A stretch of 64,000 bases of DNA from Clostridia bacterium. Its GTDB lineage: Bacteria > Bacillota > Clostridia > Christensenellales > Aristaeellaceae. A program made the position numbers and the translations under genes. The DNA lies in assembly GCA_017541205.1 (NCBI GenBank), contig JAFXZO010000038.1:1-64000 (forward strand), in the 5' to 3' direction. Shown piece after piece: positions 50,142 to 61,289 of the stretch; within the stretch, counting starts at the first letter, position 1; each line of letters begins with the position of its first letter. Below the pieces are notes generated by a model that saw nothing but the letters and a program-made list of their open reading frames with translations, had not been told where the DNA came from and did not search any database.

Positions 50142-51944
50142 ATGATGGGCCGGGACGGGATCAAGCAAATCGAAATATTGGGCGCGAACCGCTTTGAAAC
50201 CTTTTCCAAAACACGTGAGGGCAGCCGGGCAATCATCATTCGGGACGGGATGATCCTGCTTTCCCATGAAACCGTGTCCGGCTGGTGGCTGATTCCCGGC
50301 GGGGGCATGGAGGCGGGCGAAACGCCCGAAATGTGCTGCGTCAGGGAAACGGAGGAGGAAACGGGCCTCCTCGTGCGGCCAATGCGGCAATTCCTGACGC
50401 TGCATGAATACTATGAGGAATACCGCTATACCAGCTATTATTTCGTGTGCGAGGCGGTCGGCAGCGGGCAGATGCGCCTGACCGACGCAGAAAAGCGCCG
50501 CGGCCTTGAACCGCAATGGCTGCCCCTTAAAGAAGCCGTCGCTCTGTTCTCACGCCATCAATCCTACGCCGCGGTCAGCGAAGAAAAGCGCGGCTCGTAC
50601 CTGCGCGAATACACCGCGCTTGAGGAATACCTCAGGTCCCAAGCATCATCATCCCTTGAAGGAGGCTCCTCCATGAACATCCTGGTCGTCGGTTCCGGCG
50701 GGCGCGAGCACGCGCTCATCAAATCCCTGAAAAAGAGCCCAAAGGTCGAAACCATCTACGCCCTGCCCGGCAACGGCGGCATCGCGCAGGACGCGGTGTG
50801 CGTGGAGATCGGCGCAAAGGACATTGACGCCATCGTGCGATTCGCCGTCGAAAAGACCGTGGATTTTGCCGTGGTCGCCCCGGACGATCCGCTGGCGCTG
50901 GGCGCGGTGGACGCGCTGGAAGCGGCGGGCATCCCCTCCTTCGGGCCCACGAAAGCCGCCGCCCGGATCGAAAGCAGCAAGGTGTTCGCCAAGGAACTGA
51001 TGGCGAAATACGGCATCCCCACCGCGAAATGCCGCGTGTTCTCCGACCCCGGCGCCGCCAAACAGTACCTCCGCTCCGCTCCGCTGCCCGCCGTCGTCAA
51101 GGCCGACGGCCTGGCCCTCGGCAAAGGCGTCATCATCGCGCAGACCCACGCGGAAGCGGAGCAGGCCGTCGCCGACATGATGGAAAACAAGGTGTTCGGC
51201 GAAAGCGGCTCCCGCGTCGTGATCGAGGAATTCTTGGAAGGGCCGGAGGTTTCCGTGCTCGCCTTTACCGATGGAAAAACCGTCAAGCCCATGGTTTCCT
51301 CCATGGACCACAAGCGCGCCCTGGACGGCGATCAGGGCCTGAACACCGGCGGCATGGGCGCCGTCGCCCCGAACCCCTATTACACAAAAGAAGTGGCGGA
51401 TCGCTGCATGGACGAAATCTTCCTGCCCACCATCCGCGCCATGGAAAAGGAAGGCTGCCCCTTCAAGGGCTGCCTGTATTTCGGCCTCATGGTCACCAAA
51501 GACGGCCCCAAGGTGATCGAATACAACTGCCGTTTCGGCGACCCGGAAACCCAGGTCGTGCTGCCGCTGCTCAAAAGCGATTTGCTGACCGTCATGCGGG
51601 CTGTGCGCGGCGGCACGCTCGGCGATTGCCCCGTGGAGTTCTCAGGCGGCGCGGCCTGCTGCGTGGTCATGGCTTCAAAAGGCTATCCCCAGCATTATGA
51701 AAAAGGCTTCCCCATCACCCTGACCCCGGATACCGATACGGTCACGACCTTTATCGCCGGCGCGAAAAAAGGCGATTCGGGCGAATTGCTCACGTCCGGG
51801 GGCCGGGTGCTGGGCGTCACGGCCACGGCGGGCACGCTGAGGGAAGCGATCGGCAGCGCCTACGAAGCCGTTGGCAAAACGCATTTTGAAAACGCTTTTT
51901 TCCGCCGGGATATCGGCCGGCGCGCGCTGCGCAAGGAGGCATAA
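50142..51944 (+). CDS. purD: NUDIX hydrolase fused in frame to GAR synthetase PurD
   Basis: A 600-codon frame. Residues 1-170 are a NUDIX hydrolase with the full box GGMEAGE...RETEEETGL (about residues 54-76). Residues 178-600 are a complete PurD (ATP-grasp): MNILVVGSGGREHALI, PLPAVVKADGLALGKGV, NTGGMGAVAPNPYYT and EYNCRFGDPETQVVLPLL. There is no stop between them. The joint is encoded by GAAGGAGGCTCCTCC, a strong ribosome-binding site placed before an ATG at 50673, so PurD may also be made alone (423 residues, normal length). Either a true fusion or a NUDIX gene that lost its stop. Confidence 0.88.
   Translation: MMGRDGIKQIEILGANRFETFSKTREGSRAIIIRDGMILLSHETVSGWWLIPGGGMEAGETPEMCCVRETEEETGLLVRPMRQFLTLHEYYEEYRYTSYYFVCEAVGSGQMRLTDAEKRRGLEPQWLPLKEAVALFSRHQSYAAVSEEKRGSYLREYTALEEYLRSQASSSLEGGSSMNILVVGSGGREHALIKSLKKSPKVETIYALPGNGGIAQDAVCVEIGAKDIDAIVRFAVEKTVDFAVVAPDDPLALGAVDALEAAGIPSFGPTKAAARIESSKVFAKELMAKYGIPTAKCRVFSDPGAAKQYLRSAPLPAVVKADGLALGKGVIIAQTHAEAEQAVADMMENKVFGESGSRVVIEEFLEGPEVSVLAFTDGKTVKPMVSSMDHKRALDGDQGLNTGGMGAVAPNPYYTKEVADRCMDEIFLPTIRAMEKEGCPFKGCLYFGLMVTKDGPKVIEYNCRFGDPETQVVLPLLKSDLLTVMRAVRGGTLGDCPVEFSGGAACCVVMASKGYPQHYEKGFPITLTPDTDTVTTFIAGAKKGDSGELLTSGGRVLGVTATAGTLREAIGSAYEAVGKTHFENAFFRRDIGRRALRKEA
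50659..50675 (+). promoter_or_regulatory. Internal ribosome-binding site and purD start
   Basis: GAAGGAGG followed by CTCCTCC and ATG at 50673-50675, exactly at the normal PurD N-terminus, inside the longer NUDIX-PurD frame. GGAGG and CTCC could also pair and hide the site. Confidence 0.75.
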
Positions 51945-51945
51945 G

Positions 51946-54900
51946 ATGGTCTACCGCGTTTATGTGGAAAAAAAGCCCGGGCTGGATCACGAGGCGCAGA
52001 GCCTGAAAAGCGACCTGAAGACCCTGCTCGGCATGGAAGGCCTGGAAAACGTGCGCATCCTGAACCGTTACGACGTGGAGGGCGTGGACGCGCCGCTTTT
52101 TGAGCGCCTCAAAACCACCGTGTTTTCCGAGCCGCAGCTGGATACGGTCTTTGAAGCCCTGCCCGATGATCTGGGCGAAACGCTTTTCTGCGTGGAATAT
52201 CTGCCCGGCCAGTTCGACCAGCGCGCCGACAGCGCCAGCCAGTGCATCCAGCTGATCTCCCAGAAAGACAGGCCGCTCGTGCGCTCGGCCAAGGTCTACG
52301 CGCTGTATGGAAAGCTCTCGGAGGCGCAGCTGGAGCAGATCAAAAAATACGTCGTCAACCCCGTCGAAAGCCGGGAAGCGGGCATGGCCCCCTTCACCAC
52401 CCTGAAAACGGAATACGACCATCCGCCCATGGTGGAATGCATGCACGGCTTCCTTTCCCTGGACGAAGCGGGCCGCAAAGCGTTCGTAAAGCAGTACGGC
52501 CTGGCCATGGACGAGGACGACCTGAAATTCTGCCAGGCCTATTTCCAGGCGGAGGGCCGGGAGGCGACGCTCACCGAGATCCGCATGCTGGACACCTACT
52601 GGAGCGACCATTGCCGCCATACCACATTCCTGACCCATTTGACCGATCTGCGCTTTGACGACCCCGATGCGCAAAAGACCTATGAAGCCTACCTTCAGGC
52701 GCGGGAAGAGTTGGGTATCCGTAAGCCCGTCTGCCTCATGGACATCGCCACCATCGGGGCCAAGCATCTCAAAAAGCAGGGGCTGCTGAGGAACCTGGAC
52801 GAATCCGACGAAATCAACGCCTGCACGGTGAAGATCGACGTGGAAACGGAAATGGGCACCGAAAAATGGCTGCTCCTGTTCAAGAACGAAACGCACAATC
52901 ATCCCACGGAAATCGAGCCCTTCGGCGGCGCGGCGACCTGCATCGGCGGCGCGATCCGCGATCCGCTGTCCGGGCGCGCCTATGTTTACGCCGCCATGCG
53001 CGTCACCGGCGCGGCGGACCCCACCGTTCCGCTTTCCGAAACCCTGCCCGGCAAGCTGCCCCAGCGCAAGCTCGTCACCACCGCCGCGGCGGGCTATTCC
53101 TCCTACGGAAACCAGATCGGCCTGGCGACCGGCGAGGTGCACGAAATCTATCATCCCGGCTATGCGGCCAAGCGCATGGAAATCGGCGCGGTGATCGCAG
53201 CCGCGCCGCAGGAAAACGTGCGCAGGGAAGCGCCGGTTCCGGGCGATGTGATCATTCTGCTGGGCGGACGCACGGGCCGGGACGGCTGCGGCGGGGCCAC
53301 GGGCTCCTCCAAGGCCCACACCCTGCAATCCATTGATACCTGCGGGGCGGAAGTGCAAAAGGGCAATGCGCCGGAGGAGCGAAAGCTCCAGCGCCTGTTC
53401 AGGAGCCCTGAAGCCTCCCGGCTCATCAAGCGGTGCAACGACTTTGGCGCGGGCGGCGTTTCCGTCGCCATCGGCGAATTGGCGGACGGCATCGCCATTG
53501 ATCTTGACAAAGTGCCCAAGAAATATGAAGGCCTGGACGGCACAGAGTTAGCCATCTCCGAATCCCAGGAGCGCATGGCCGTGGTCGTCGCGCCCGAGGA
53601 CGCGGAAACGTTCATCGCGCTGGCTTCCGCCGAAAACCTGGAGGCCACCGTCGTGGCGGTCGTTCAGGCGGAGCCCCGGCTCACCATGACCTGGCGCGGC
53701 CAGACCATCGTGAACATTTCCAGAGCATTCCTCAATTCCAACGGCGCGCCCAAGGAAGCGGCGGCCCATGTGACGGCGGCCAGGCCGGTCAAGGCATTAT
53801 CCGTTCCCAATTCCTTTTCCGGGTGCTTGCGCGCCCTGGCGGGGGATCTGAACATTTGCTCCCAGCGGGGCCTTTCCGAACGCTTTGACTCCACCATCGG
53901 CGCGGGCACGGTGCTCATGCCCTTCGGCGGCAAGCGCCAAAAAACGCCGATCCAGGCCATGGTGCACAAGATTTCGCGGGAAAAGGGCGATACGGACACC
54001 GTGTCCTTCATGGCTTGGGGGTACGATCCGTACATCTCCGAGTCAAGCCCTTATCACGGCGCGTACCTGGCGGTGCTCCAATCCGTTGCCAAGCTGATCG
54101 CCACCGGCGCTTCCCTGGAGGATACCTATCTCACCTTCCAGGAATACTTTGAAAAGCCCCAGGGCCGGCCCGAGCGCTGGGGCAAGCCCCTGGCCGCCCT
54201 GCTTGGCGCTTTGCAGGCCCAATGGGATTTGGGCTGCGGGGCCATCGGCGGCAAGGATTCCATGAGCGGCACCTTTGAAAATCTGGACGTGCCGCCGACC
54301 CTCGTTTCCTTCGCCGTGACGACGGGGAAAATCAATGAAGTGCGCTCCCCCGAATTTAAGGGGCCGGGCCACAGGGTCGTCCTGCTGACCGCCGCCAACG
54401 GCGGTCATCCTGGGCAGGGCGACGGGATCAAAGCGCTTTTCCAGCAGGTTCACGGCCTGCTGCAAAGCAATAAAGCCCTGTCCGCATGGGCCGTGGATCA
54501 TGGCGGCATCGCCGAGGGCATTCTGAAAATGGCGCTGGGCAACGGGTTGGGCTTCTCCTTCGTATCGCAAATCCATCCCACGCCGGAAAACTGGCAAGAA
54601 GAAGGCTTCTCTTTCAGCCAGATGATGACAAGCTCTCTGATCGCTCCCAGCAACCGTGCGTTCCTGCTGGAGCTTTCGGACGACGCGGAAGACGTGGGCC
54701 GGCTCGTCGGCGTGACCACGGACGACGGGCAATTCACCTGGGAGAATGAATCCGTTTCCCTGGCCGAGCTGGAAAAGATCTATGAAGCCCGGCTGGAAAG
54801 CGTCTATCCCGCTTCCGTGCCCGGCAGGCAGGATATCCCCGTGATCTCCGCCGAAAGCAAGCCCGTGGTCCGGCCCGCGAAGTCCATCGCCGTTCCGCGG

Positions 54901-55689
54901 GTGCTGATCCCCGTATTCCCGGGCACCAACTGCGAATATGATTCCCTGAAAGCGGTGGAAGCGGCGGGCCTGAAGGGCGAGCTCCTGGTGCTGAACAACC
55001 TGTCCGCCCAGGGCGTCTCCGATTCCGTGGAGCGGTTCGCCAAGGCGCTCAAAAACGCGCAGATCGTGTTCATCCCCGGCGGTTTCTCCGGCGGCGACGA
55101 GCCGGACGGCTCCGGCAAGTTCATCACCGCCTTCTTCCGCAGCGCCCAAGTGGCCGACGGCGTCCATGACCTATTGGACATGCGGGACGGCCTGATGCTG
55201 GGCATCTGCAACGGCTTCCAGGCGCTGATCAAGCTGGGCCTTGTGCCGTATGGCCGCATCACCGCGCCCGACCCCGGCGCCCCCACCCTCACCTACAACC
55301 GCATCGGCCGCCACCAGAGCCGCCTGGTGCGCACCCGGGTCGCGAGCGCCAACTCCCCCTGGCTCATGGAAACGAAGGTCGGCGATATATTCACAGTTCC
55401 CATCAGCCACGGCGAGGGCCGCTTCCTTTGCAGCGACGCCGTGCTCCGGGACCTGATCGAGCGCGGCCAGGTCGCCACCCAGTACGTGGACGCCGACGGC
55501 CGGCCGACCGACGATATTCTCTTTAATCCCAACGGCTCCGCCGCCGCCATCGAGGGCATCCTCTCCCCCGACGGCCGAATCCTTGGCAAAATGGGCCACA
55601 GCGAACGCATCGGCAAAGGCCTGTACCAAAACGTACCGGGGAATTACGATATGGGCCTGTTCCGCAGCGCCAAAAAATATTTCGGCTGA
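51946..55689 (+). CDS. purL: FGAM synthase PurL, single-chain type
   Basis: A 1247-residue large-form PurL. The N-terminal substrate-linker part has MLDTYWSDHCRHTTF; the ATPase half has FKNETHNHPTEIEPFGGAATCIGGAIRD and GCGGATGSSK. The C-terminal glutaminase begins near residue 985 with VLIPVFPGTNCEYDS, has the nucleophile Cys in LGICNGFQALIKLG, and His in SHGEGRF. It turns FGAR, glutamine and ATP into FGAM. The integrated form differs from the PurSQL trio usual in Bacillus. AAGGAGGCATAAG precedes the ATG. Confidence 0.97.
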   Translation: MVYRVYVEKKPGLDHEAQSLKSDLKTLLGMEGLENVRILNRYDVEGVDAPLFERLKTTVFSEPQLDTVFEALPDDLGETLFCVEYLPGQFDQRADSASQCIQLISQKDRPLVRSAKVYALYGKLSEAQLEQIKKYVVNPVESREAGMAPFTTLKTEYDHPPMVECMHGFLSLDEAGRKAFVKQYGLAMDEDDLKFCQAYFQAEGREATLTEIRMLDTYWSDHCRHTTFLTHLTDLRFDDPDAQKTYEAYLQAREELGIRKPVCLMDIATIGAKHLKKQGLLRNLDESDEINACTVKIDVETEMGTEKWLLLFKNETHNHPTEIEPFGGAATCIGGAIRDPLSGRAYVYAAMRVTGAADPTVPLSETLPGKLPQRKLVTTAAAGYSSYGNQIGLATGEVHEIYHPGYAAKRMEIGAVIAAAPQENVRREAPVPGDVIILLGGRTGRDGCGGATGSSKAHTLQSIDTCGAEVQKGNAPEERKLQRLFRSPEASRLIKRCNDFGAGGVSVAIGELADGIAIDLDKVPKKYEGLDGTELAISESQERMAVVVAPEDAETFIALASAENLEATVVAVVQAEPRLTMTWRGQTIVNISRAFLNSNGAPKEAAAHVTAARPVKALSVPNSFSGCLRALAGDLNICSQRGLSERFDSTIGAGTVLMPFGGKRQKTPIQAMVHKISREKGDTDTVSFMAWGYDPYISESSPYHGAYLAVLQSVAKLIATGASLEDTYLTFQEYFEKPQGRPERWGKPLAALLGALQAQWDLGCGAIGGKDSMSGTFENLDVPPTLVSFAVTTGKINEVRSPEFKGPGHRVVLLTAANGGHPGQGDGIKALFQQVHGLLQSNKALSAWAVDHGGIAEGILKMALGNGLGFSFVSQIHPTPENWQEEGFSFSQMMTSSLIAPSNRAFLLELSDDAEDVGRLVGVTTDDGQFTWENESVSLAELEKIYEARLESVYPASVPGRQDIPVISAESKPVVRPAKSIAVPRVLIPVFPGTNCEYDSLKAVEAAGLKGELLVLNNLSAQGVSDSVERFAKALKNAQIVFIPGGFSGGDEPDGSGKFITAFFRSAQVADGVHDLLDMRDGLMLGICNGFQALIKLGLVPYGRITAPDPGAPTLTYNRIGRHQSRLVRTRVASANSPWLMETKVGDIFTVPISHGEGRFLCSDAVLRDLIERGQVATQYVDADGRPTDDILFNPNGSAAAIEGILSPDGRILGKMGHSERIGKGLYQNVPGNYDMGLFRSAKKYFG

Positions 55690-55702
55690 TTACCCCCAAA
55701 AC

Positions 55703-55748
55703 GCCGGCCCCCCAAAGGAAATCCCGCCTGATTGCCTTTGGGGGGCGT
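55703..55748 (+). terminator. Hairpin after purL
   Basis: CCCCCCAAAGG (55708-55718) and CCTTTGGGGGG (55735-55745) pair exactly. No T-run follows on the plus strand, so it is a candidate operon end only. Confidence 0.55.
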
Positions 55749-55796
55749 TCGCCTCTGCGAAGCGCAAAAACCGCAAAAAACCGCATAAAAAAATGA

Positions 55797-55825
55797 TTGA
55801 CATTCCCTCCCCAAAATGATATAGT
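55797..55825 (+). promoter_or_regulatory. tRNA-Ser promoter
   Basis: A perfect TTGACA (55797-55802) is 17 bases from TATAGT (55820-55825), 40 bases before the first tRNA-Ser. Confidence 0.85.
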
Positions 55826-55865
55826 AAATGAGCGCTTTACGGAAGGGTTGCCCATCGCAGCACGC

Positions 55866-55954
55866 GGAGGGATGGCCGAGTGGTTGATGGCGCTGGTCTT
55901 GAAAACCAGTGATGCCGAAAGGCACCGGGGGTTCGAATCCCTCTCTCTCCGCCA
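55866..55954 (+). tRNA. tRNA-Ser (UGA)
   Basis: Acceptor GGAGGGA/TCTCTCC, discriminator G, encoded CCA, anticodon stem CTGGT/ACCAG with loop CTTGAAA giving anticodon TGA, and the long variable arm of serine tRNAs. Confidence 0.95.
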
Positions 55955-55986
55955 TTTTTTCCGGATCAGCGTATCGCAGGCCGAAT

Positions 55987-56075
55987 GGAGAAGTACCCAA
56001 GTGGCCGAAGGGGCTCCCCTGCTAAGGGAGTAGTACGAGTGAATCGTAGCGAGAGTTCAAATCTCTCCTTCTCCG
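55987..56075 (+). tRNA. tRNA-Ser (GCU)
   Basis: Acceptor GGAGAAG/CTTCTCC, discriminator G, anticodon stem CTCCC/GGGAG with loop CTGCTAA giving anticodon GCT, long variable arm. CCA is not encoded, unlike its neighbour. Confidence 0.95.
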
Positions 56076-56079
56076 CTGA

Positions 56080-58176
<2,097 letters not shown>

Positions 58177-58205
58177 GGGACAGGGATAAACCTCCTTCAA
58201 AATGA

Positions 58206-58314
58206 TTTCGCATAAATGCTAAATATATATTATCACATGAAAAGAACCCTGTCAATAGCAGTTTCGCATATTTGATAAATTTTTCTTGACGAATGTTTCG
58301 CTTCCCTGTATAAT
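58206..58314. promoter_or_regulatory. Divergent promoters with repeated operators
   Basis: Minus-strand promoter: TTGACA (58255-58250) and TAATAT (58232-58227), spacer 17. Plus-strand promoter: TTGACG (58286-58291) and TATAAT (58309-58314), spacer 17. A 20-base direct repeat beginning TTTCGCATA occurs at 58206-58225 and 58262-58281 with about 16 matching bases, one beside each promoter. These are the expected binding sites of the adjacent XRE regulator. Confidence 0.8.
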
Positions 58315-58389
58315 GCAGGGGAAGAATGAAGCGGCATGTCGGAAAATGCGGACGCGCCGTTTCAAAGAAATCGGAAGGAACTTTACCTG

Positions 58390-58989
58390 ATGAAAACAGG
58401 AGAAAAGATCAAGCGCATCCGCAAATTCCGCGGGTATAATCAGCCGGACTTTGCCGTAATGATCGGTTTGGGCGAGAATGCCGCGCCACGTGTCGCGCAA
58501 TATGAGTCCGGCTATCGTGTGCCTTCACCGAAGCTATTGAAAACGATGGCAGAGGTTTTAGACTGCAATCCGCTGGCACTGATGGAGGTAACCGGGCAAA
58601 ACGTAGAAGAGCTGATGATGCTTCTCTTCTGGTTGGAGGAAGAACATCCGGGGATGTTCCATGCTTTTGAGCTGCAACGGTTGAAGCAAAAAGCACATCA
58701 TAACACGACCCAAAAATCACATCATGACGATGATACCGACGGCCAAACGGACAGTAATGTTTATTATCGTGATGGCGATAATTGGCCTGCTCATGCTCCA
58801 TGCGGATTGTGGATCGACAATCAATTGCTGAACGGCTTCATGCGGGAATGGCTTTATCATCAGCAAGAACTGAAAGAGAATGCCATCACAAGAGAAGAAT
58901 ACTTCGAGTGGAAAATTGGTTGGCCCTATACTTGTGATGAATGCGGAAAGCGTAAGCCGGCGAAACAGTGGCGGCGCAGTGAAGTATAG
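58390..58989 (+). CDS. XRE-family regulator of the remnant element
   Basis: A 199-residue protein. Residues 4-65 are an XRE HTH (GEKIKRIRKFRGYNQPDFAVMIGL, RVAQYESGYRVPSPKLLKTMAEVL). The rest is of a kind common in clostridial mobile elements: a helical segment, a His-Asp-rich linker (KSHHDDDTDGQTDSN), and a C-terminal EWKIGWPYTCDECGKRKPAKQWRR that may bind zinc. Divergent from the recombinase operon with shared repeated operators, so it probably represses it. Ends in TAG. Confidence 0.8.
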   Translation: MKTGEKIKRIRKFRGYNQPDFAVMIGLGENAAPRVAQYESGYRVPSPKLLKTMAEVLDCNPLALMEVTGQNVEELMMLLFWLEEEHPGMFHAFELQRLKQKAHHNTTQKSHHDDDTDGQTDSNVYYRDGDNWPAHAPCGLWIDNQLLNGFMREWLYHQQELKENAITREEYFEWKIGWPYTCDECGKRKPAKQWRRSEV

Positions 58990-59805
58990 TTTTGCGTTGC
59001 GCGCAAAAGTAAAAACGGTAATTATAATTTGGCGAGCAGCATTCAGACCTTAAAGCCAGGATATAGCGCACCGGAGGAAGCCTTCACACCCCATTTTGAA
59101 TATTTGGTAAAATCGGATATGTTGTTAAATCAAATCAGCGGATTGAGGTTTGCAGGTGTGAACACGAATCCCGGTTTTGAAATCCATCACGATGCCAAGG
59201 TTATCAAGGGTGGAAAGCGATTGCAGCAAGCAGGGCAAAAGTACGACTTTTGCACATTTGCTTGTTGGTGACCCAGTCCCCAATCCCCATTTACCAACGC
59301 AAGCGCTGTGGTTATGATCGTAAAAAGCGAAAGACTGCCACTCACCAAATGTGATACCAGTCGCCTCAATCTGACAGCAGCATCATCGTTCAGACGATTC
59401 TGACTATCGTCCGAAAAACCAGCATTGTGCATTGGACAAACGCACAAAAACGAAAAGAGCACCTCACCATTAGCCGAACTTCTCACATGAAAGCGCATAA
59501 GCGCAGGGACCATTCTTTTCATTTCGGCATGAGCCGCATCGGCGTTTGACGCAGACAAACGTCACAACCACAGAGCGCAAGCTCTGGTTTTCAGGGGCTT
59601 GGGGGCGGAGCCATCCAACAAGCATCCGGCAATTCGGGCCGGATAGCATTGCTTGCCAATGCGCAATTCTTGCAGAATTGCATTGCTTGCCACGATCATG
59701 CACGACGGGGTAAGGACAAAATTGTGCTGAAGAACGGGCTTGACGATACAGCCAAACACCGTCAGAAGGTTCTATGATATTGTGATGTACTGCAGGAGGA
59801 AAACC
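58990..59805. other. Non-coding end of element with possible oriT
   Basis: No gene I can support; open frames at 59029-59271 (plus) and 59187-59558 (minus) overlap and lack signals. The last part is strongly structured: CAGAGC-GCAA-GCTCTG (59571-59586), ATCCGGC/GCCGGAT (59624-59644), and GCAATTCT-TGC-AGAATTGC (59663-59681) enclosed by two copies of GCATTGCTTGCCA (59646-59658, 59680-59692). Clustered hairpins and repeats like this are typical of transfer origins. Confidence 0.5.
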
Positions 59806-61263
59806 ATGCGGAAGGCTGCAAAGCAGATCGGAATTTGCGCGATAGTGCTGATTCTTTTTTGCGCGCTATGCCGTTTAACGGTGTTCCGCACATACACCGC
59901 CCACATCCCGATCCAGGAGCGAGTGGAAAAAGCACTGCGGGAAGACAACAGTATACCGCGGACGGAAATCGATCATGCGGACGTTTTGCGATTGGGCGAT
60001 ATAACGCTTCGTCCGGGCTCGGTCAGCGTTCCGATTCGTCCGAATCAGGCGGGCGAGGCGGACGTCCGCTTGTACGACCAAAAGGGAAATGAAATTGCCT
60101 TCCAGGTTTTTCGCGTAGGCCCGCTGAGCACGGTATATGATCCGCAGACGGGCGGGTTTACCGGCGATACTGCCGTGCTGATCGCTGTCACGTTGTTCTG
60201 GTTCTTTGTCAGCGTGATCATGCTGTGGCATTACTTCCAGGCAAAGGGGCTGGACTATTACGCTTATTCCACGATTTACTACGCAGGCTTGTCCCTGTTT
60301 ACGCTGCTGACAGGCATCACCATGCTGCTCACAACTGTGCAATACATCGTCCATCCGGAATCCTACAATATGTTTTCCGCGTACAATACGATCAATGGGG
60401 CCAGCAAACTGTTTATGATGCAGACCATGCCGTTTATTCTGCTGTTCGCGCTGGCTATGGCTGTCAGCAACGCCACGCTGCTGCGGCATGAACGGGCTCA
60501 CGTTCAAAATGTGCTGGGGCTGGCTGTCAGTGTTTTTCTGATCGCCGGAGAAGCCCTGGGCTTTTATCTGTTCACCCGTGATTTTATGGGATCGGAATGG
60601 GAGGGCAGAATTCAAAGCACGCTGGAAAATGTGTACGCCACGGTGTTCGTTTACTGTGAATGTATGCTGATCGGCTCTGCCGTCTGCGGCATAAAGGCCG
60701 CCAAACACCAGCCGAAGGCGGATAAGGATTATATCATGATCCTGGGCTGCTGGTTCAGAAAAGATGGATCGCTCCCGCCGCTGCTCCGGGGCCGTGTGGA
60801 TCGCGCGCTTTCCTTCTGGCGGCAGCAAAAGGAAGAGAGCGGCAAGGAAGCGATTTTAATCCCTTCCGGCGGCCAGGGGCGGGACGAGCCTATGCCGGAG
60901 GCCGAAGCCATGCGGCGGTACTTGATTTCCCAGGGCGTGCAGAAAGACAGAATCCGCACCGAAGCGCAATCTCAAAACACCAACCAGAACATGGCCTTTT
61001 CCAAACAGATCATCAACAGCATCAACCCGGAGGGCAAAACGTTATTTGCCACCACCAATTATCATGTGTTCCGTAGCGGGGTATGGGCAAACATGGCGGG
61101 GCTCAAAGCCGAAGGCGTAGGTGAAAAAACCAAATGGTGGTACTGGCCCAATGCCTTCATGCGCGAATGCGCGGGCCTGCTTCAAAAAAGGTGGAAGCAG
61201 GAAATCCTTTTGCTGATCGTGCTGATTGCCTTCTTTGGCGTATTGTCCATGGTGCTTGGATGA
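59806..61263 (+). CDS. DUF218 (YdcF/SanA-like) membrane protein
   Basis: A 485-residue protein. An N-terminal membrane helix (IGICAIVLILFCALCRLTVF), an extracellular domain of about 110 residues, then four to five further membrane helices (about 135-310), and a C-terminal DUF218 domain: DYIMILGCWFRKDG, LLRGRVDRALSFW, IPSGGQGRDEPMPEAEAM, TNQNMAFSKQII and FATTNYHVFRSG. DUF218 proteins act in envelope biogenesis. A last helix ends the protein. AGGAGGAAAACC precedes the ATG at 59806. Confidence 0.85.
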   Translation: MRKAAKQIGICAIVLILFCALCRLTVFRTYTAHIPIQERVEKALREDNSIPRTEIDHADVLRLGDITLRPGSVSVPIRPNQAGEADVRLYDQKGNEIAFQVFRVGPLSTVYDPQTGGFTGDTAVLIAVTLFWFFVSVIMLWHYFQAKGLDYYAYSTIYYAGLSLFTLLTGITMLLTTVQYIVHPESYNMFSAYNTINGASKLFMMQTMPFILLFALAMAVSNATLLRHERAHVQNVLGLAVSVFLIAGEALGFYLFTRDFMGSEWEGRIQSTLENVYATVFVYCECMLIGSAVCGIKAAKHQPKADKDYIMILGCWFRKDGSLPPLLRGRVDRALSFWRQQKEESGKEAILIPSGGQGRDEPMPEAEAMRRYLISQGVQKDRIRTEAQSQNTNQNMAFSKQIINSINPEGKTLFATTNYHVFRSGVWANMAGLKAEGVGEKTKWWYWPNAFMRECAGLLQKRWKQEILLLIVLIAFFGVLSMVLG

Positions 61264-61289
61264 AAAAAATGACCTTCATCTCCGTAAGC

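Noticed and set aside
59029..59558. Overlapping open frames on both strands (80 and 123 codons)
   Set aside because: No ribosome-binding sites and no recognised motifs; each overlaps the other. Could be remnants of mobilization genes but not supportable.
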